NCBI GenBank assembly: GCA_016124855.1
Contig: WGMX01000023.1
Coordinates: forward strand, 124,001 to 188,000
Direction of reading: 5' to 3'
DNA from: Anaerolineaceae bacterium
GTDB lineage: Bacteria; Chloroflexota; Anaerolineae; Aggregatilineales; Phototrophicaceae
DNA length: 64,000 nucleotides
Both the position numbers and the translations under genes were made by a program. Positions within the stretch are counted from its first letter, which is position 1. Each line of letters begins with the position of its first letter. This document shows positions 1-9,357 of this stretch, piece after piece. The notes beneath the pieces were generated by a model. The model did not search any database. It was given only the letters and a program-made list of their open reading frames with translations, and was not told where the DNA came from.

Positions 1-81
1 CGTAATTCTAGTGTAGTCGAATACTAGCCACTGTCAAATAGACTGAAGTACGTAAAGGCTTAAGAAATTCAGCAATTTCCG

Positions 82-1149
82 TCACATTGCCTCATCACTG
101 GTTGGTAATTCCATATGAACCCGTGTTCCGTCGGTCTCACCACTCGTTACTGAAAGCAGCCCGCCAACGAGTTCAAACTTCTCTCGAAGTGTGATTATGC
201 TTTGCGCGCGTGGTTCAATGTGCGTCTCATCACCCGTAAATGCGGCCTGTGCATCAAAACCGCGCCCGTTGTCTTCGACATCGACCTTAACGAGGTCATT
301 TGAAATATCGAGCCGGATGAAGATTTCGCTTGCGCTGCCGTAATCACGTGCGTGTCCCATCAACTCCTGAATCCCGCGAAACACCATTACTTCACGGTGA
401 CTCTCAAGTCGGCGCTCTTCCCCCATAAAATCGAGTTTCGCTTCAATATCATTTTTGTCTTTAAAGGAATCAACGTATCGACGTACTGTCGGGACAACAC
501 CCAAATCGTCGAGCATCATCGGACGCAGGTCAAAAATAAAATCACGTACCTTCTGGAACGTGACACTGGCCGTTGACTTCAAGTTGCCGAGTTCTTCGGC
601 TGCGCGTGCCGGGTCACGGTCAAACAAACGCTGGCAAATTTCGGTTTGCAAAATAAAGTTCGTCAGGGATTGGGCAGGTCCATCATGCATCAAACGGGCG
701 AGCCGGTTCTTCTCTTCTTCCTGCGCTTGCACAATGCGTACAATGTTGATGGAAGCCGGCTGCATACGCACAGGCGCTTGTTCCTCGCCCGAACTAATTT
801 GTATGCCGCTGCTTTGGGTCATATTAAGCACTTGTGCCAGTATTTTTTGCTCAGATTCGAGTGCGTCTCGTTGCGATTGGAACTTTTCCAGTTGTCCGCG
901 CATGGTCGTTAACCGGAAACGTGCATCAATCGCCTCGTCATATTTAGTACGAATGTCCTGTCGGGGAACGGTTTCAATATTGTCCTGAATGGTTCGTAAC
1001 TCAGTCGCAATGTCCGCATTTCGCTGCTGTTCACGGTCAACGACCAACTGCGTCTGATCAATTTGGGTTTTGATTTCAGCAAGTTTGTCTTTGAGCCGTT
1101 TCATTTCTGTAGAAATGACATCGAGCAGTTGGGTTTGTCCATCAGCCAT
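82..1149 (-). CDS. Soluble NarL/DegS-type sensor histidine kinase
   Basis: A 355-residue cytoplasmic kinase that would phosphorylate the response regulator encoded just upstream. Residues 5-115 are a long coiled coil with no membrane segment. They are followed by a HisKA_3 dimerisation helix with the H box RLARLMHDGPAQSL (phospho-His at about 155) and an HATPase_c domain with the G1 motif VEDNGRGF. The N box is unusual: it reads QELMGHARDYG, so the usual Mg-binding Asn is His (about residue 266). The ATG at 1149 is chosen over the TTG two codons upstream because AAGGTGA lies 7 nt before it. It sits 18 nt after the regulator stop on the same strand, so the two form an operon. The domain call is firm; the signal sensed is unknown. 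Confidence 0.88.
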   Translation of the reverse strand: MADGQTQLLDVISTEMKRLKDKLAEIKTQIDQTQLVVDREQQRNADIATELRTIQDNIETVPRQDIRTKYDEAIDARFRLTTMRGQLEKFQSQRDALESEQKILAQVLNMTQSSGIQISSGEEQAPVRMQPASINIVRIVQAQEEEKNRLARLMHDGPAQSLTNFILQTEICQRLFDRDPARAAEELGNLKSTASVTFQKVRDFIFDLRPMMLDDLGVVPTVRRYVDSFKDKNDIEAKLDFMGEERRLESHREVMVFRGIQELMGHARDYGSASEIFIRLDISNDLVKVDVEDNGRGFDAQAAFTGDETHIEPRAQSIITLREKFELVGGLLSVTSGETDGTRVHMELPTSDEAM

Positions 1150-1167
1150 AGCCAATCACCTTAGAAG

Positions 1168-1896
1168 TTAATTATTAGTAGACGGATTGTTACTTAGCCG
1201 AACCCATCCGCGGCGTATCGCGTTGACAGCAGCCTGTGTCCGGTCTTCGACGTGTAATTTCTTGAGAATCGAAGTCATATGATTCTTGACGGTCTGCTGA
1301 CTGATATTCAGCTTAACCGCGATTTCTTTGTTGCTTAACCCATCGGTAACAAACTGCAAAATTTCCATTTCACGGTGGCTTAATGGAATGAAATGCTCAT
1401 CAGCATCAACGATGTAAGGCCCGCTCATTGCTGCCACGCTGGATTGAATCCATTCATCAAGCTGTCGTTCATCCATCCGTTCACCGTTCACGACATGCTG
1501 ACCATCAGCGACATCCCGTATCACCTGTATAAGCTGATCAGGCGTAATGTCTTTGGAGCAGTAAGCCGCTGCTCCCGAACGCATGGCGTGCAAAACCTGT
1601 TCTTCATCGTGATAAGCCGTCAACATGATGATCGATGTATTGAGCCGATCAGTCTTGAGTTGACGTGCAACCTGCATGCCATTCACTAAGGGCAGGTTGA
1701 TGTCCAGTATCAAGATTTCAGGTTCAAGCTGGCGCACAAGCCTGAGGGCATCTTCCCCGTTTTCAGCGTATCCGATGACGTTTAAGTCATGCTCTAAACC
1801 GAATGCCTGCTGAAGTCCATCCCTGAACATTGGATGATCATCAACAATCACAATCGATATTCTACGCTGCTTCCGATTATCGTCCCGACTATTCAT
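1168..1896 (-). CDS. NarL/FixJ-family response regulator
   Basis: A 242-residue two-component regulator. The N-terminal receiver has the acidic pair IVIVDDHPMFRDG (residues 16-28) and the phospho-acceptor Asp at about 65 in ILILDINLPLVNG. The C-terminal LuxR-type helix-turn-helix spans about residues 170-235, with SHREMEILQFVTDGLSNKEI and the recognition helix SQQTVKNHMTSILKKL. It is the first gene of a two-gene operon with the DegS-like kinase. It is transcribed divergently from the PgeF gene across a 263-bp gap (1897-2159) in which no convincing gene or consensus promoter was recognised. Target genes are unknown. Confidence 0.92.
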   Translation of the reverse strand: MNSRDDNRKQRRISIVIVDDHPMFRDGLQQAFGLEHDLNVIGYAENGEDALRLVRQLEPEILILDINLPLVNGMQVARQLKTDRLNTSIIMLTAYHDEEQVLHAMRSGAAAYCSKDITPDQLIQVIRDVADGQHVVNGERMDERQLDEWIQSSVAAMSGPYIVDADEHFIPLSHREMEILQFVTDGLSNKEIAVKLNISQQTVKNHMTSILKKLHVEDRTQAAVNAIRRGWVRLSNNPSTNN

Positions 1897-2159
1897 TTAT
1901 GATCCTCGCGCTGAGAGTCTTGGTTAAGATGATCCCGGTGCAAAGCACAGGATGTCTTACAATTCACGTTGTATCATGATTATGGGTAAGATAATTGTTT
2001 ATGATTACATCGGCAGTATACACCGGAAATGTTACCCCCCGCAAGCAAGGCTCATGTCCCTACAACCTCTAATCAACTTTAAATCTGTTCTGATGCTTTT
2101 TAGACTTAAAGCTTGTAGACTAGATGAGTCTTAACGGTCAGTAGTGTGCGAGGCAAAAT

Positions 2160-2936
2160 TTGAATCAAGTCAAGTCGGGTGATCTTGTCTATTATCAGTT
2201 TGGCATGTGGTCAGGCCTGAATCACGGTATCTTTACCCGTAAGGGCGGAATAAGCCCCGCCCCTTGGTCGGAACTCAATCTCGGTGGCAATGTCGGCGAC
2301 CATCACACTGCCGTTCGCCACAATCAAAACCTGATTTACGAGAGCCTGAATCTTGCCTCAAATCGCGTGTGCAGCGTTTGGCAGGTACATAGTGCCGACA
2401 CCATAATTGTTGATGGCCCTATACAGGGTAGGCGCTGGATTGCATTGGCTGATGGTATGGTCACCAATTGCCCTGATACACCCTTATTGATGCGTTTTGC
2501 CGATTGCACACCTTTGTTATTTCATGACCCCGTTCGTCACGTCATCGGCATTGCCCATGCCGGATGGCGCGGAACAGTTAAAGGCGTTGGCGCAAATACG
2601 GTTAGGGCGATGACCATGGCCTTTGGTTGTAATCCTCGTGACATTCAAGCTGGGATCGGCCCCAGCATCGGACCGCAGAGCTATCAGGTTGGTGAGGAAG
2701 TCGTTCAAGCCGTTCAGGATTACTTTGGCACAACTGAAGGTTTGATTTCTCGTAATCCATCCGATGGGACAGCCTATCTTGATTTATGGGCCGCCAATCG
2801 CCTCGACTTAGAGCGTGCCGGTGTCCAGCAGATTGAGGTTGCGGCAATTGATACGGCACTTCATACCGACGAATTTTTTTCACATAGGGCAGAGAAGGGC
2901 AAGACCGGACGCTTTGGAGCAGTACTGTCACTATGA
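2160..2936 (+). CDS. pgeF: PgeF/YfiH-family multicopper-like purine nucleoside phosphorylase (laccase-domain)
   Basis: A 258-residue member of the YfiH/DUF152 family. Characterised members act on purine nucleosides (phosphorolysis, adenosine deamination) and have been linked to peptidoglycan precursor editing in E. coli. The metal-site residues His77 (VWQVHSAD), Cys116 (FADCTPLL) and His133 (GIAHAGWRG) are all present, and the length is normal. The start is TTG at 2160, since MNQVKSG matches a usual short N-terminus and a weak GAGG lies upstream. The stop overlaps the next start by 4 nt (ATGA), indicating translational coupling with yggS. The family is certain; the in vivo substrate in this lineage is inferred. 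Confidence 0.9.
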   Translation: MNQVKSGDLVYYQFGMWSGLNHGIFTRKGGISPAPWSELNLGGNVGDHHTAVRHNQNLIYESLNLASNRVCSVWQVHSADTIIVDGPIQGRRWIALADGMVTNCPDTPLLMRFADCTPLLFHDPVRHVIGIAHAGWRGTVKGVGANTVRAMTMAFGCNPRDIQAGIGPSIGPQSYQVGEEVVQAVQDYFGTTEGLISRNPSDGTAYLDLWAANRLDLERAGVQQIEVAAIDTALHTDEFFSHRAEKGKTGRFGAVLSL

Positions 2937-3661
2937 CCATTTCCGAAAATCTTCAAGCCGTTCGTCAGCACATTGCGGATGCCTGTAAAAGATCAGGTCG
3001 TCAGCTTGATGAAGTGACGCTCATTGCGGTTAGCAAAACAAATCCGCCCGAAGCAGTTATCGAAGCATACAATGCCGGTGCGCAACATTTTGGTGAAAAC
3101 CGCGTAGAAGAAGCTGAAAGCAAAATTCCAATCGTGAATGCTCAAGTCTCTGCATCACCGGCTTGGCATATGATTGGACATGTTCAGAGTCGTAAAGCGA
3201 AAGATGTTGTGCCCTTGTTTCAGATGGTGCATTCGGTTGATACGCTCAAGCTGGCACAAAAGTTTTCGACCTTGAGCATGGAGCAGGGCAGACAGTTAGA
3301 CGTATTGCTCGAAATGAATGTTTCTGGTGAAGAAGCTAAGCATGGTTATGTGGCAGTCAACTGGGCGACGGATGAAACAGTTAAGAGCGCACTCTGGTCG
3401 GAAGTCGAACAGGTGTTGATGCTTCCGGGGATACGGGTGCGTGGACTGATGACGATGGCGCCAATTGTCGCTGATCCTGAAGACGCACGTCCAGTTTTTG
3501 CTTCATTAGCCTCGCTTCGGCAGGCGTTGCAAGCAGCTTTCTCGATAAGTCTGCCTGATCTAAGTATGGGAATGACAGATGATTATCCGGTGGCTATTGA
3601 AGAAGGTGCCACATTTGTTCGTGTAGGTCGCGCTATTTTTGGTGAACGAGCTAATAAGTGA
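2933..3661 (+). CDS. yggS: YggS/PROSC family pyridoxal phosphate homeostasis protein
   Basis: A 242-residue PLP-binding protein with an alanine-racemase-like barrel and no known catalysis. The family buffers PLP and affects amino-acid balance. The PLP lysine is K35 in TLIAVSKTNPPE, and the family signatures FGENRVEEA and WHMIGHVQSRKAK are present. The C-terminus carries the GATFVRVGRAIFGER signature. It overlaps pgeF by 4 nt and is followed 12 nt later by yggT, the gene order seen in many bacteria (YggS-YggT-DUF167). Confidence 0.95.
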   Translation: MTISENLQAVRQHIADACKRSGRQLDEVTLIAVSKTNPPEAVIEAYNAGAQHFGENRVEEAESKIPIVNAQVSASPAWHMIGHVQSRKAKDVVPLFQMVHSVDTLKLAQKFSTLSMEQGRQLDVLLEMNVSGEEAKHGYVAVNWATDETVKSALWSEVEQVLMLPGIRVRGLMTMAPIVADPEDARPVFASLASLRQALQAAFSISLPDLSMGMTDDYPVAIEEGATFVRVGRAIFGERANK

Positions 3662-3673
3662 GGTCGCAAAGAC

Positions 3674-3925
3674 GTGTTCATCCTTCAAATCATTATTCTA
3701 CTGTTGCAGTTGTTCGAACTAGCACTGCTGGCACGCATCATATTGAGTTGGTTTCCGAATGTTGATCGTAGCAATCCCATCATTCAGTTCCTATTCGATA
3801 TAACGGAGCCTGTTTTACGACCCATTCGGGATATGCTGCCTTCCGGCGGGATGTTTGACTTTAGCCCGCTCATAGTCTTTCTAATAATTCAGGTTCTATC
3901 GACCGTCTTGCGCGGTATTCGTTAA
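3674..3925 (+). CDS. yggT: YggT family integral membrane protein
   Basis: An 83-residue protein with two hydrophobic helices (residues 2-24 and 55-80) joined by the family motif SWFPNVDRSNPIIQFLFDIT and a DMLP turn. Members have roles in osmotolerance or division-site membrane organisation, by analogy with YlmG. The start is GTG at 3674; no strong SD is visible, so it may be coupled to yggS, whose stop is 12 nt upstream. It is slightly shorter than two-repeat YggT proteins and corresponds to one YGGT repeat. Confidence 0.88.
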   Translation: MFILQIIILLLQLFELALLARIILSWFPNVDRSNPIIQFLFDITEPVLRPIRDMLPSGGMFDFSPLIVFLIIQVLSTVLRGIR

Positions 3926-3973
3926 TCATTTACGGGGCAATAGCGTTTCCGGCTGTTTCGCAGTAAAGTTAAA

Positions 3974-4005
3974 ACTTAAAAGTGAAGCACATTTAACTTT
4001 TAAGT
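3974..4005. promoter_or_regulatory. Perfect 10-bp inverted repeat between yggT and the DUF167 gene
   Basis: ACTTAAAAGT at 3974-3983 is the exact reverse complement of ACTTTTAAGT at 3996-4005, with a 12-nt loop. It lies in the 142-bp gap after yggT. No T-run follows, so it is not a classic terminator. An operator or a weak processing hairpin is possible. A GATAAT sequence near 4034, upstream of the DUF167 gene, could be a -10 element. Confidence 0.45.
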
Positions 4006-4067
4006 CTTATGGCTTATTCTGGGGTTTTCTCTGCGATAATCTATATCAACAGAGGAAGGGATAAATT

Positions 4068-4391
4068 ATGTCACAGAACCGGAAATTTGAAATTACCGAT
4101 GCGCGTGGTGGGGCTGCATTTGCAGTACGCGTTGTCACCAAGTCGGAAGTTTCGGAAATCATTGGAACGCAGGAAGATGGCGCGCTTCGTGTACGCTTAA
4201 TTGCGTCACCAGCTGGCGACCCAGCGGCCAATCAAGAACTCGTTCAGTTGCTTGCTGACCAATTGCAGGTTCCAACCAGCAAAATTGAAATCGTCGCAGG
4301 TGCGAATGGTCGCGACAAGATGATTAGTGTCGAAGGCATTACAACGGCTGACCTTGAGGCGCGGTTCGGTGGCTTCAAAACTGCCGAGTAG
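4068..4391 (+). CDS. DUF167 (YggU-like) family protein
   Basis: A 107-residue small basic/acidic protein of the UPF0235/DUF167 fold. It has the family signatures RLIASPAGDPAANQELVQLLA and SKIEIVAGANGRDKMISVEG (the usual pattern is P-x-x-G-x-A-N, then S-x-x-x-x-x-G-x-x-x-x-x-K). Function is unknown, but it is very often co-located with YggS/YggT as here. The start ATG has a clear SD (AGAGGAAGGG) about 8 nt upstream. Confidence 0.85.
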   Translation: MSQNRKFEITDARGGAAFAVRVVTKSEVSEIIGTQEDGALRVRLIASPAGDPAANQELVQLLADQLQVPTSKIEIVAGANGRDKMISVEGITTADLEARFGGFKTAE

Positions 4392-4400
4392 GTGTTGTAG

Positions 4401-4934
4401 ATGTTCAGGTTGCGTTATGGGGTCGTTATTTTTTTCGTGTGTATCTCGACTGCCTGTTCATCTACTGCCCCTTTGGTTGCCGAACCTACTCAAACCTTAG
4501 TCATCCCCACCATCACCATCACGCCTATTCCACAAACGCCAACCCTGACATTAACTCCGCTTCCTCGCGCTGGCGATTTGTCGACTGCTACCCCTGCGGT
4601 CGGTGAAACTGCCGCGACAGATGAAGCCAATCAAACCATTGATGACCCTGTAGCCGCTGAATTGGTTGGACTAGCCCAACGTCGTGTCGCAGAATTAACC
4701 AGCATGCCGGTTCGTCGCGTTCAAGTCGTTGACGTCACCGCCTATAAATGGACGGATATTAGTCTCGGTTGTCCCAATCCTGATACAACCTATCCGACAC
4801 AAGAAGTGGATGGCTATCGCATCGTCCTCAGTGTGGATAGTCAAGAATACATTTTCCACACCGATTTTGATCGTATCGTCGCTTGTGATGCGGCTAAGGA
4901 AAAACTTCCCCTCACACCAACGCCAACGTCATAA
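4401..4934 (+). CDS. Secreted lipoprotein with PT-rich linker and small C-terminal domain
   Basis: A 177-residue protein. Residues 1-19 form a lipoprotein signal with lipobox ISTAC, and Cys19 is the likely lipidated residue. A threonine/proline linker (about 24-75) follows, then a compact domain (about 85-168) with the pattern VTAYKWTDISLGCPNPDTTY, EVDGYRIVLSVDSQEYIFHT and a late Cys (VACDA). This W-x-D-x-S-L-G-C-P...Y domain recurs in Chloroflexota lipoproteins as far as I recall, but no biochemical role is known to me. It starts 9 nt after the DUF167 stop with an AGGTG SD, so it is probably co-transcribed. Confidence 0.75.
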   Translation: MFRLRYGVVIFFVCISTACSSTAPLVAEPTQTLVIPTITITPIPQTPTLTLTPLPRAGDLSTATPAVGETAATDEANQTIDDPVAAELVGLAQRRVAELTSMPVRRVQVVDVTAYKWTDISLGCPNPDTTYPTQEVDGYRIVLSVDSQEYIFHTDFDRIVACDAAKEKLPLTPTPTS

Positions 4935-5579
4935 CCATTCCTTAAAACGCTAACTGAAAAATATTATCAACATAGAATTTCGTATCTGGGTTTATAGTCG
5001 CAAACCTGCCTAAACCGTTTCCATACCTTCCTACAACCCGGTTAACAAGTCCTTTCCCTCAAAACGGTTAGTGCCAACCTCCTGAAACAGTGACAAAATG
5101 TTCTTCCAAAATGTCACCCTATCATCTTCTATCTGTGCTACCCTATTGCTAGACATTAACCAATCGGACTGCATCACCTTATGAACTGTACTGAGTCTCA
5201 TCGGGCGAAGCCAAATAACTACTCTCTCCACATTGCTCTCTGTGATCTTTGTGTCTTTGTGGTTAAATTGTATTTGCCTGTTCTTGCAACTGATAACTCT
5301 TATGTCGGCGACTTTCTACCGTCCAACCGCTGCGACGACACCCTTAACTGCAAAGCGGCGGACACACTCGAGCAATCCGCTGCAAATGCGCCATTTCAGC
5401 GGCATCAGCCGGGTCAGCCGCCAGCCAAAATTGTCAATTCGGTGGCATTGAGGGAGTTTCCTGCCAGTCATTTCAGCGGAAAATCTGCACAAACTGCGAA
5501 ATTTGCGAATCTTGTGCAATAAGGCTTATCAAGGTTCTGAATGATCTAAAGACTGCTGACGATCGACTAAAGACTACGC
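4935..5579. other. Gene-free stretch (645 bp) between convergent units
   Basis: No credible gene is visible here. Small ORFs lack RBSs and family signatures. It holds a GTGACA/TGTCAC inverted repeat near 5090-5125, a low-complexity TGTG-rich tract near 5235-5270 that resembles boilerplate sequence of Chloroflexota spacers, the first copy of the 166-bp dispersed repeat (5346-5511), and a direct repeat CTAAAGACT near 5547 and 5567. It separates the plus-strand yggS cluster from the minus-strand glycan operon. Confidence 0.6.
5346..5511 (+). repeat. 166-bp dispersed intergenic repeat, copy A
   Basis: This segment begins AACTGCAAAGCGGCGG and ends CTGCGAAATTTGCGAATC. It matches copies at 43080-43245 (same strand) and 60401-60566 (opposite strand) over its whole length. 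It contains two TTTCAGCGG motifs about 78 nt apart. The first pairs with an upstream CCGCTG, so the transcript could fold into a hairpin. It carries no ORF. Confidence 0.85.
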
Positions 5580-7031
5580 TCAAACCCCACCCATCTGAAT
5601 GACTTTATAAACCGTTCGCAAAATAATGTTTAAATCCAGCAAAAGTGATTGGTGGCGAATATAGTACAAATCATATTGCAGCTTAATGAGCGCGTCCTCA
5701 TCGGTCGAACCATAGTTATATCGAACTTGCGCCCAACCCGTCAGCCCCGGACGAATCACCAACCGCGTCCGGTAAAATGGGATTTTCTCGGTCAGCCGCT
5801 TAATGTGTTCTGGTCGCTCCGGTCGTGGCCCAACAATGCTCATATCGCCACGTAGAATGTTGACGATTTGTGGCAGTTCGTCTAATCGTGTTTTTCGCAT
5901 AAATCGTCCGACTCTCGTCACGCGCGGATCACCTTTTTGGCTAAATACTGCGCCGGTCTTAGCCTCCGCGTCCGCCCGCATTGACCGGAACTTATAAATA
6001 CGGAACGTCCGTCCGTTTAAACCCGTTCGTTCCTGCGAGTAAAAAATATCCCCCGGTGAGTCCAGCCGGATAATCAACGCTAAGAAAGGAAGCAAAATGA
6101 TGAAGACCATCATCCCGACCAGAGAGATAACAATGTCCAAAATCCGCTTGATTGCCATCTGCGGGTTAAAAATTGAACCGCCGTCCATCGGTAGAACGAC
6201 CGCCCAATTGTTGCTCACGTGTTCAACGGGGACTTGCCCCGTAATTCGTTCATAAAGCAGGGGCATTGGCACAATCGCTGCACCATGCTCATAAGCATCC
6301 ATCACACCTTGGAATATCTCTGCGCTCAGTTCGTGTGTAGAAGTGACGATTAATTCGCTAACTTGCTCTGTATAGACCAACCGTGCAATGTCTTTACCCG
6401 TGCCGACCACCGGCACATCACAAATGTCTTTCAACACATCGTCAGATTCAGCGATCACGCCCGAAATATCATACAAATCATGGGCATAGCGTCCAATCGC
6501 GCCAATTATTGTCATCGCTGCCCAATCCGTCCCGACGATTAGCACTTTACGACGGGCACTAATCCAACCCGAAAGTGCCGGATTCAACAGCCTTATAACT
6601 GCGATTAATAAGAACGATGCCACCGCATAATACAGAATGAAGAGTCGGGGTAATGCGAGCGGCTGCGCGAAGAAAAACACAATTAAATAAAGGATGACCA
6701 TCTGCAAGTTAATCAAAATCAGGCGTTGAGCTGATGCCCCTCTGTTTGCTGCTACCCGCAGTTCATAAAAATCATTAGCGCTCGCCAGTAGTAACCAAAG
6801 CCCCGTCAGTACGAAAAACCAATGACTGCGAGGTAGGATAAACTCGACATCAAATTGATCACGGGCAACGACCGACCATACAAATAAGGCTATCGTCACC
6901 GCGATCAAAACACCTAGCACATCGCCAGCCATAAGCATCAAACGACGCTCAGAAATCTGAAGTTGCAAACGCTTACGCACAGGCGAAGGAGAAAATAACA
7001 TAGTGCTGTGTTCTCGTGTTTGATTATTCAT
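5580..7031 (-). CDS. Polyprenyl-phosphate hexose-1-phosphate transferase (WbaP/WcaJ type)
   Basis: A 483-residue initiating enzyme for exopolysaccharide or O-glycan assembly that moves a sugar-1-phosphate onto undecaprenyl phosphate. The N-terminal half has four to five membrane helices plus a CoA-binding-like (Rossmann) region, with KVLIVGTDWAA at about 160. The C-terminal Bac_transf domain (about 285-483) has KRILDIVISL, FYSQERTGLNGRTFRIYKFR, the catalytic-type RLDELPQIVNILRGDMS, GPRPERPEH and the RPGLTGWAQV signature. Length is typical. It lies 4 nt downstream of the YfhO-like gene on the same strand, as the last gene of a three-gene glycan operon. The sugar used is not determinable. Confidence 0.93.
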   Translation of the reverse strand: MNNQTREHSTMLFSPSPVRKRLQLQISERRLMLMAGDVLGVLIAVTIALFVWSVVARDQFDVEFILPRSHWFFVLTGLWLLLASANDFYELRVAANRGASAQRLILINLQMVILYLIVFFFAQPLALPRLFILYYAVASFLLIAVIRLLNPALSGWISARRKVLIVGTDWAAMTIIGAIGRYAHDLYDISGVIAESDDVLKDICDVPVVGTGKDIARLVYTEQVSELIVTSTHELSAEIFQGVMDAYEHGAAIVPMPLLYERITGQVPVEHVSNNWAVVLPMDGGSIFNPQMAIKRILDIVISLVGMMVFIILLPFLALIIRLDSPGDIFYSQERTGLNGRTFRIYKFRSMRADAEAKTGAVFSQKGDPRVTRVGRFMRKTRLDELPQIVNILRGDMSIVGPRPERPEHIKRLTEKIPFYRTRLVIRPGLTGWAQVRYNYGSTDEDALIKLQYDLYYIRHQSLLLDLNIILRTVYKVIQMGGV

Positions 7032-7035
7032 TGAC

Positions 7036-9300
7036 TTAAGTTGTTTCTCGCGACCGAAATAGTACCATTACAATCATGAGCGAAGCGATACTCACCAATA
7101 TTCCTGCCCACATCCAACGGAAGTGGTATTCAAACTTGACTTCATGTGCTCCTGCCGGAAGCTGCACTGCTCGAAAAGCCAAATTTGCTTGTCGAATTTC
7201 CGTCGCTGCGCCGTCAATCGTCGCGCTCCAACCGGGGTAATAAGTATCCGCCAAAACCAGCCACGCAGTATGATTAGTCGTCACCTTAACAGTCAGGCTG
7301 TCACTATTATCCTCAACACTTTGTACCACATTTCCTTCTATTTCCGATTGCGGACAAATGCCTTCACCTAAATATTTGACTAGATTGACAACATGTTCAG
7401 GGTTCCAATCCCTAAGCATAGCTGATTTAACTGAAAGATCATTGCCATACCAGCATACTGTATCGACAAACCACGCTCGTGCAGTCGTCTCATCTAAGGC
7501 GATTTTCTTCCCCTGTGCGTCATATGTGTAATCAACACCTGCTGCATTCAATAAACTCGCGCGCTGGTTCGGATTACGTTCAATTAAGTCAATGTATTGT
7601 TTGAATGGGTCAACCAACAAAGGCTCAAAGTTATTCAACAAAGGAATGCGGTCAATCAGGTTCATGTTTGGCAGTTCACTTGCCCGATAATCTGCTTGCT
7701 TGTCAACCGCCACCCGATAATCGTCAAATACTAAATAGCCGCCTTCTTCAAACTTAAGATTCTTTTCAATTTTCGCAGGCCAATACCCTCGTGTGGTCTG
7801 TGTTTCGACAGGCTGCCGATCATAAAATGAAGCTGGAACTGTGGGATTTAATCCCCATGACGCGTAAACCAAATCACCAGCTACCACCACCCAAACTGCC
7901 AAAACCCACCAGTTATACCAACGGTTCGTCCGTTCTTCGGGCTGTGCCAGCGTCAATAAACCAGCTAACGCCCCTAAAATGCCTAGCCCGATCACCGCGT
8001 AAACCAGCGCCGAAACCCCCGGTATTTTCATCAAATCAGCCGATAAAAAGCGTGGAGCAATTCCAGCCAGTATCGCTGCCCCAATCGAACCCGCGATGGC
8101 TAATCGCGTCCCGAACAACACCCAATGTCCGCGTGTCCACATCCCAACACCGATACCCGCCAGTACACTTAATCCAAACACCGTCAAAATATGCCACCGT
8201 ACTGGCGCTTGAAACATACTAAACGTTGGAATATACCTGTACAAAAACGGAAAGACCGGCGAGTTCTTACCCAGTGCCAGCACAAAAGCCACGGCTACGA
8301 TGACTAACCAGAACGGCACGCTGGCAAAATAATCTGGACGTTCAGATCGGCGTAATTTCCCCCATGCCCAAGTCAACACTGCAACCAAGGCCGAGATCAA
8401 AGGAATTAGACCCAGATAAACTGCATCCTCAAAGAAAGCACCTTCGGTGGCATAAGTCCCATTCGCCGGAGTTCCAAAGAAATTTGGGGATAAGAAATTC
8501 GGAATTCTCAGCCAACCATAACTGAAGTTCATCACAGTATCATAATCAACGCCGCCCGAACGTTGAGATTGGGCTAGGAGTTCTGCTGTAGGAAGCAGTT
8601 GAGCGGTTGCTATTCCTGCCCCTAGTATCAGCGCCAAAATCACGATGCCGAGCCGCTGCCATCTCACACGATGTGTTACTGCCCACCATGCCGAAAACAC
8701 CCCTAATAAAACCATGCTGTACCATGTGGTTTGGGCATGACCAGCTAACAATTGCAGTGCCGTAAACACCGCCAACCAACCAATATCGCGTCGGCGGGTA
8801 TCTGTGAATACTTTTAGTGTCGCCCACAACAGCCAAGGAATCCACGTCGCAGCAAAAATAGTTGGATATGTTCCCAACCGTGAAACGAGATAACCTGTTA
8901 ACGCAAATGACAGTGTACTGATGCCCCGCCCAAGTTCTGGCAGCTTAAGCTCTCCGGTAAACATCCACATACCCCATCCAGCAATAAACAGATGAAGTAC
9001 CACTGTAACACTCATTGACCATGCCAGTGGCAGGAAAAGACCAAACCAATTGAGGGGATACAACAAAGCGGACTGATAATTGGCTAATAGAGGGGCGCCC
9101 GCACCATTGTAGGGATTCCAAAATGGCAGATGACCACTTCGAATGGAGTCAAACGCGTACTCGCGCCAAGGATAAAATTGTAACGAAGGTAAGCCCCAAA
9201 AGAATACCTCACCCAGTAATAACCGGTGAAAAATCACAAGCAGCGCAATTGCAAGCACAACAAGAGCAAGATTATTGCGACTCACTGAACGATTCAGCAT
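7036..9300 (-). CDS. YfhO-family polytopic membrane protein (GT-C fold)
   Basis: A protein of about 754 residues from ATG 9300. An upstream TTG at 9351 would add 17 residues but has no SD. The large first extracytoplasmic loop has the YfhO pattern LQFYPWREYAFDS and HLPFWNPYNGAGAPLLANYQ. About 12 membrane helices follow, then a C-terminal soluble domain (about 510-725) and a final helix. B. subtilis YfhO is needed for glycosylation of lipoteichoic acid, so a membrane glycosyl-transfer role from lipid-linked sugars is plausible. The gene lies between a GT-C-like gene and the polyprenyl sugar transferase. Confidence 0.85.
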   Translation of the reverse strand: MLNRSVSRNNLALVVLAIALLVIFHRLLLGEVFFWGLPSLQFYPWREYAFDSIRSGHLPFWNPYNGAGAPLLANYQSALLYPLNWFGLFLPLAWSMSVTVVLHLFIAGWGMWMFTGELKLPELGRGISTLSFALTGYLVSRLGTYPTIFAATWIPWLLWATLKVFTDTRRRDIGWLAVFTALQLLAGHAQTTWYSMVLLGVFSAWWAVTHRVRWQRLGIVILALILGAGIATAQLLPTAELLAQSQRSGGVDYDTVMNFSYGWLRIPNFLSPNFFGTPANGTYATEGAFFEDAVYLGLIPLISALVAVLTWAWGKLRRSERPDYFASVPFWLVIVAVAFVLALGKNSPVFPFLYRYIPTFSMFQAPVRWHILTVFGLSVLAGIGVGMWTRGHWVLFGTRLAIAGSIGAAILAGIAPRFLSADLMKIPGVSALVYAVIGLGILGALAGLLTLAQPEERTNRWYNWWVLAVWVVVAGDLVYASWGLNPTVPASFYDRQPVETQTTRGYWPAKIEKNLKFEEGGYLVFDDYRVAVDKQADYRASELPNMNLIDRIPLLNNFEPLLVDPFKQYIDLIERNPNQRASLLNAAGVDYTYDAQGKKIALDETTARAWFVDTVCWYGNDLSVKSAMLRDWNPEHVVNLVKYLGEGICPQSEIEGNVVQSVEDNSDSLTVKVTTNHTAWLVLADTYYPGWSATIDGAATEIRQANLAFRAVQLPAGAHEVKFEYHFRWMWAGILVSIASLMIVMVLFRSRETT

Positions 9301-9357
9301 CCCGGTTTTGCCTTGATGATATAAAAGGTTTGAGCAGCTCGAACGGGCCAATATTCA

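Noticed and set aside
1952..2134. 60-residue open frame between the regulator and pgeF
   Set aside because: No SD, no family signature, and it lies in a divergent promoter gap.
5181..5522. 113-residue and other open frames across copy A of the 166-bp repeat
   Set aside because: They run through repeat sequence in different frames and are not kept open in the other copies, so they are unlikely to be genes.
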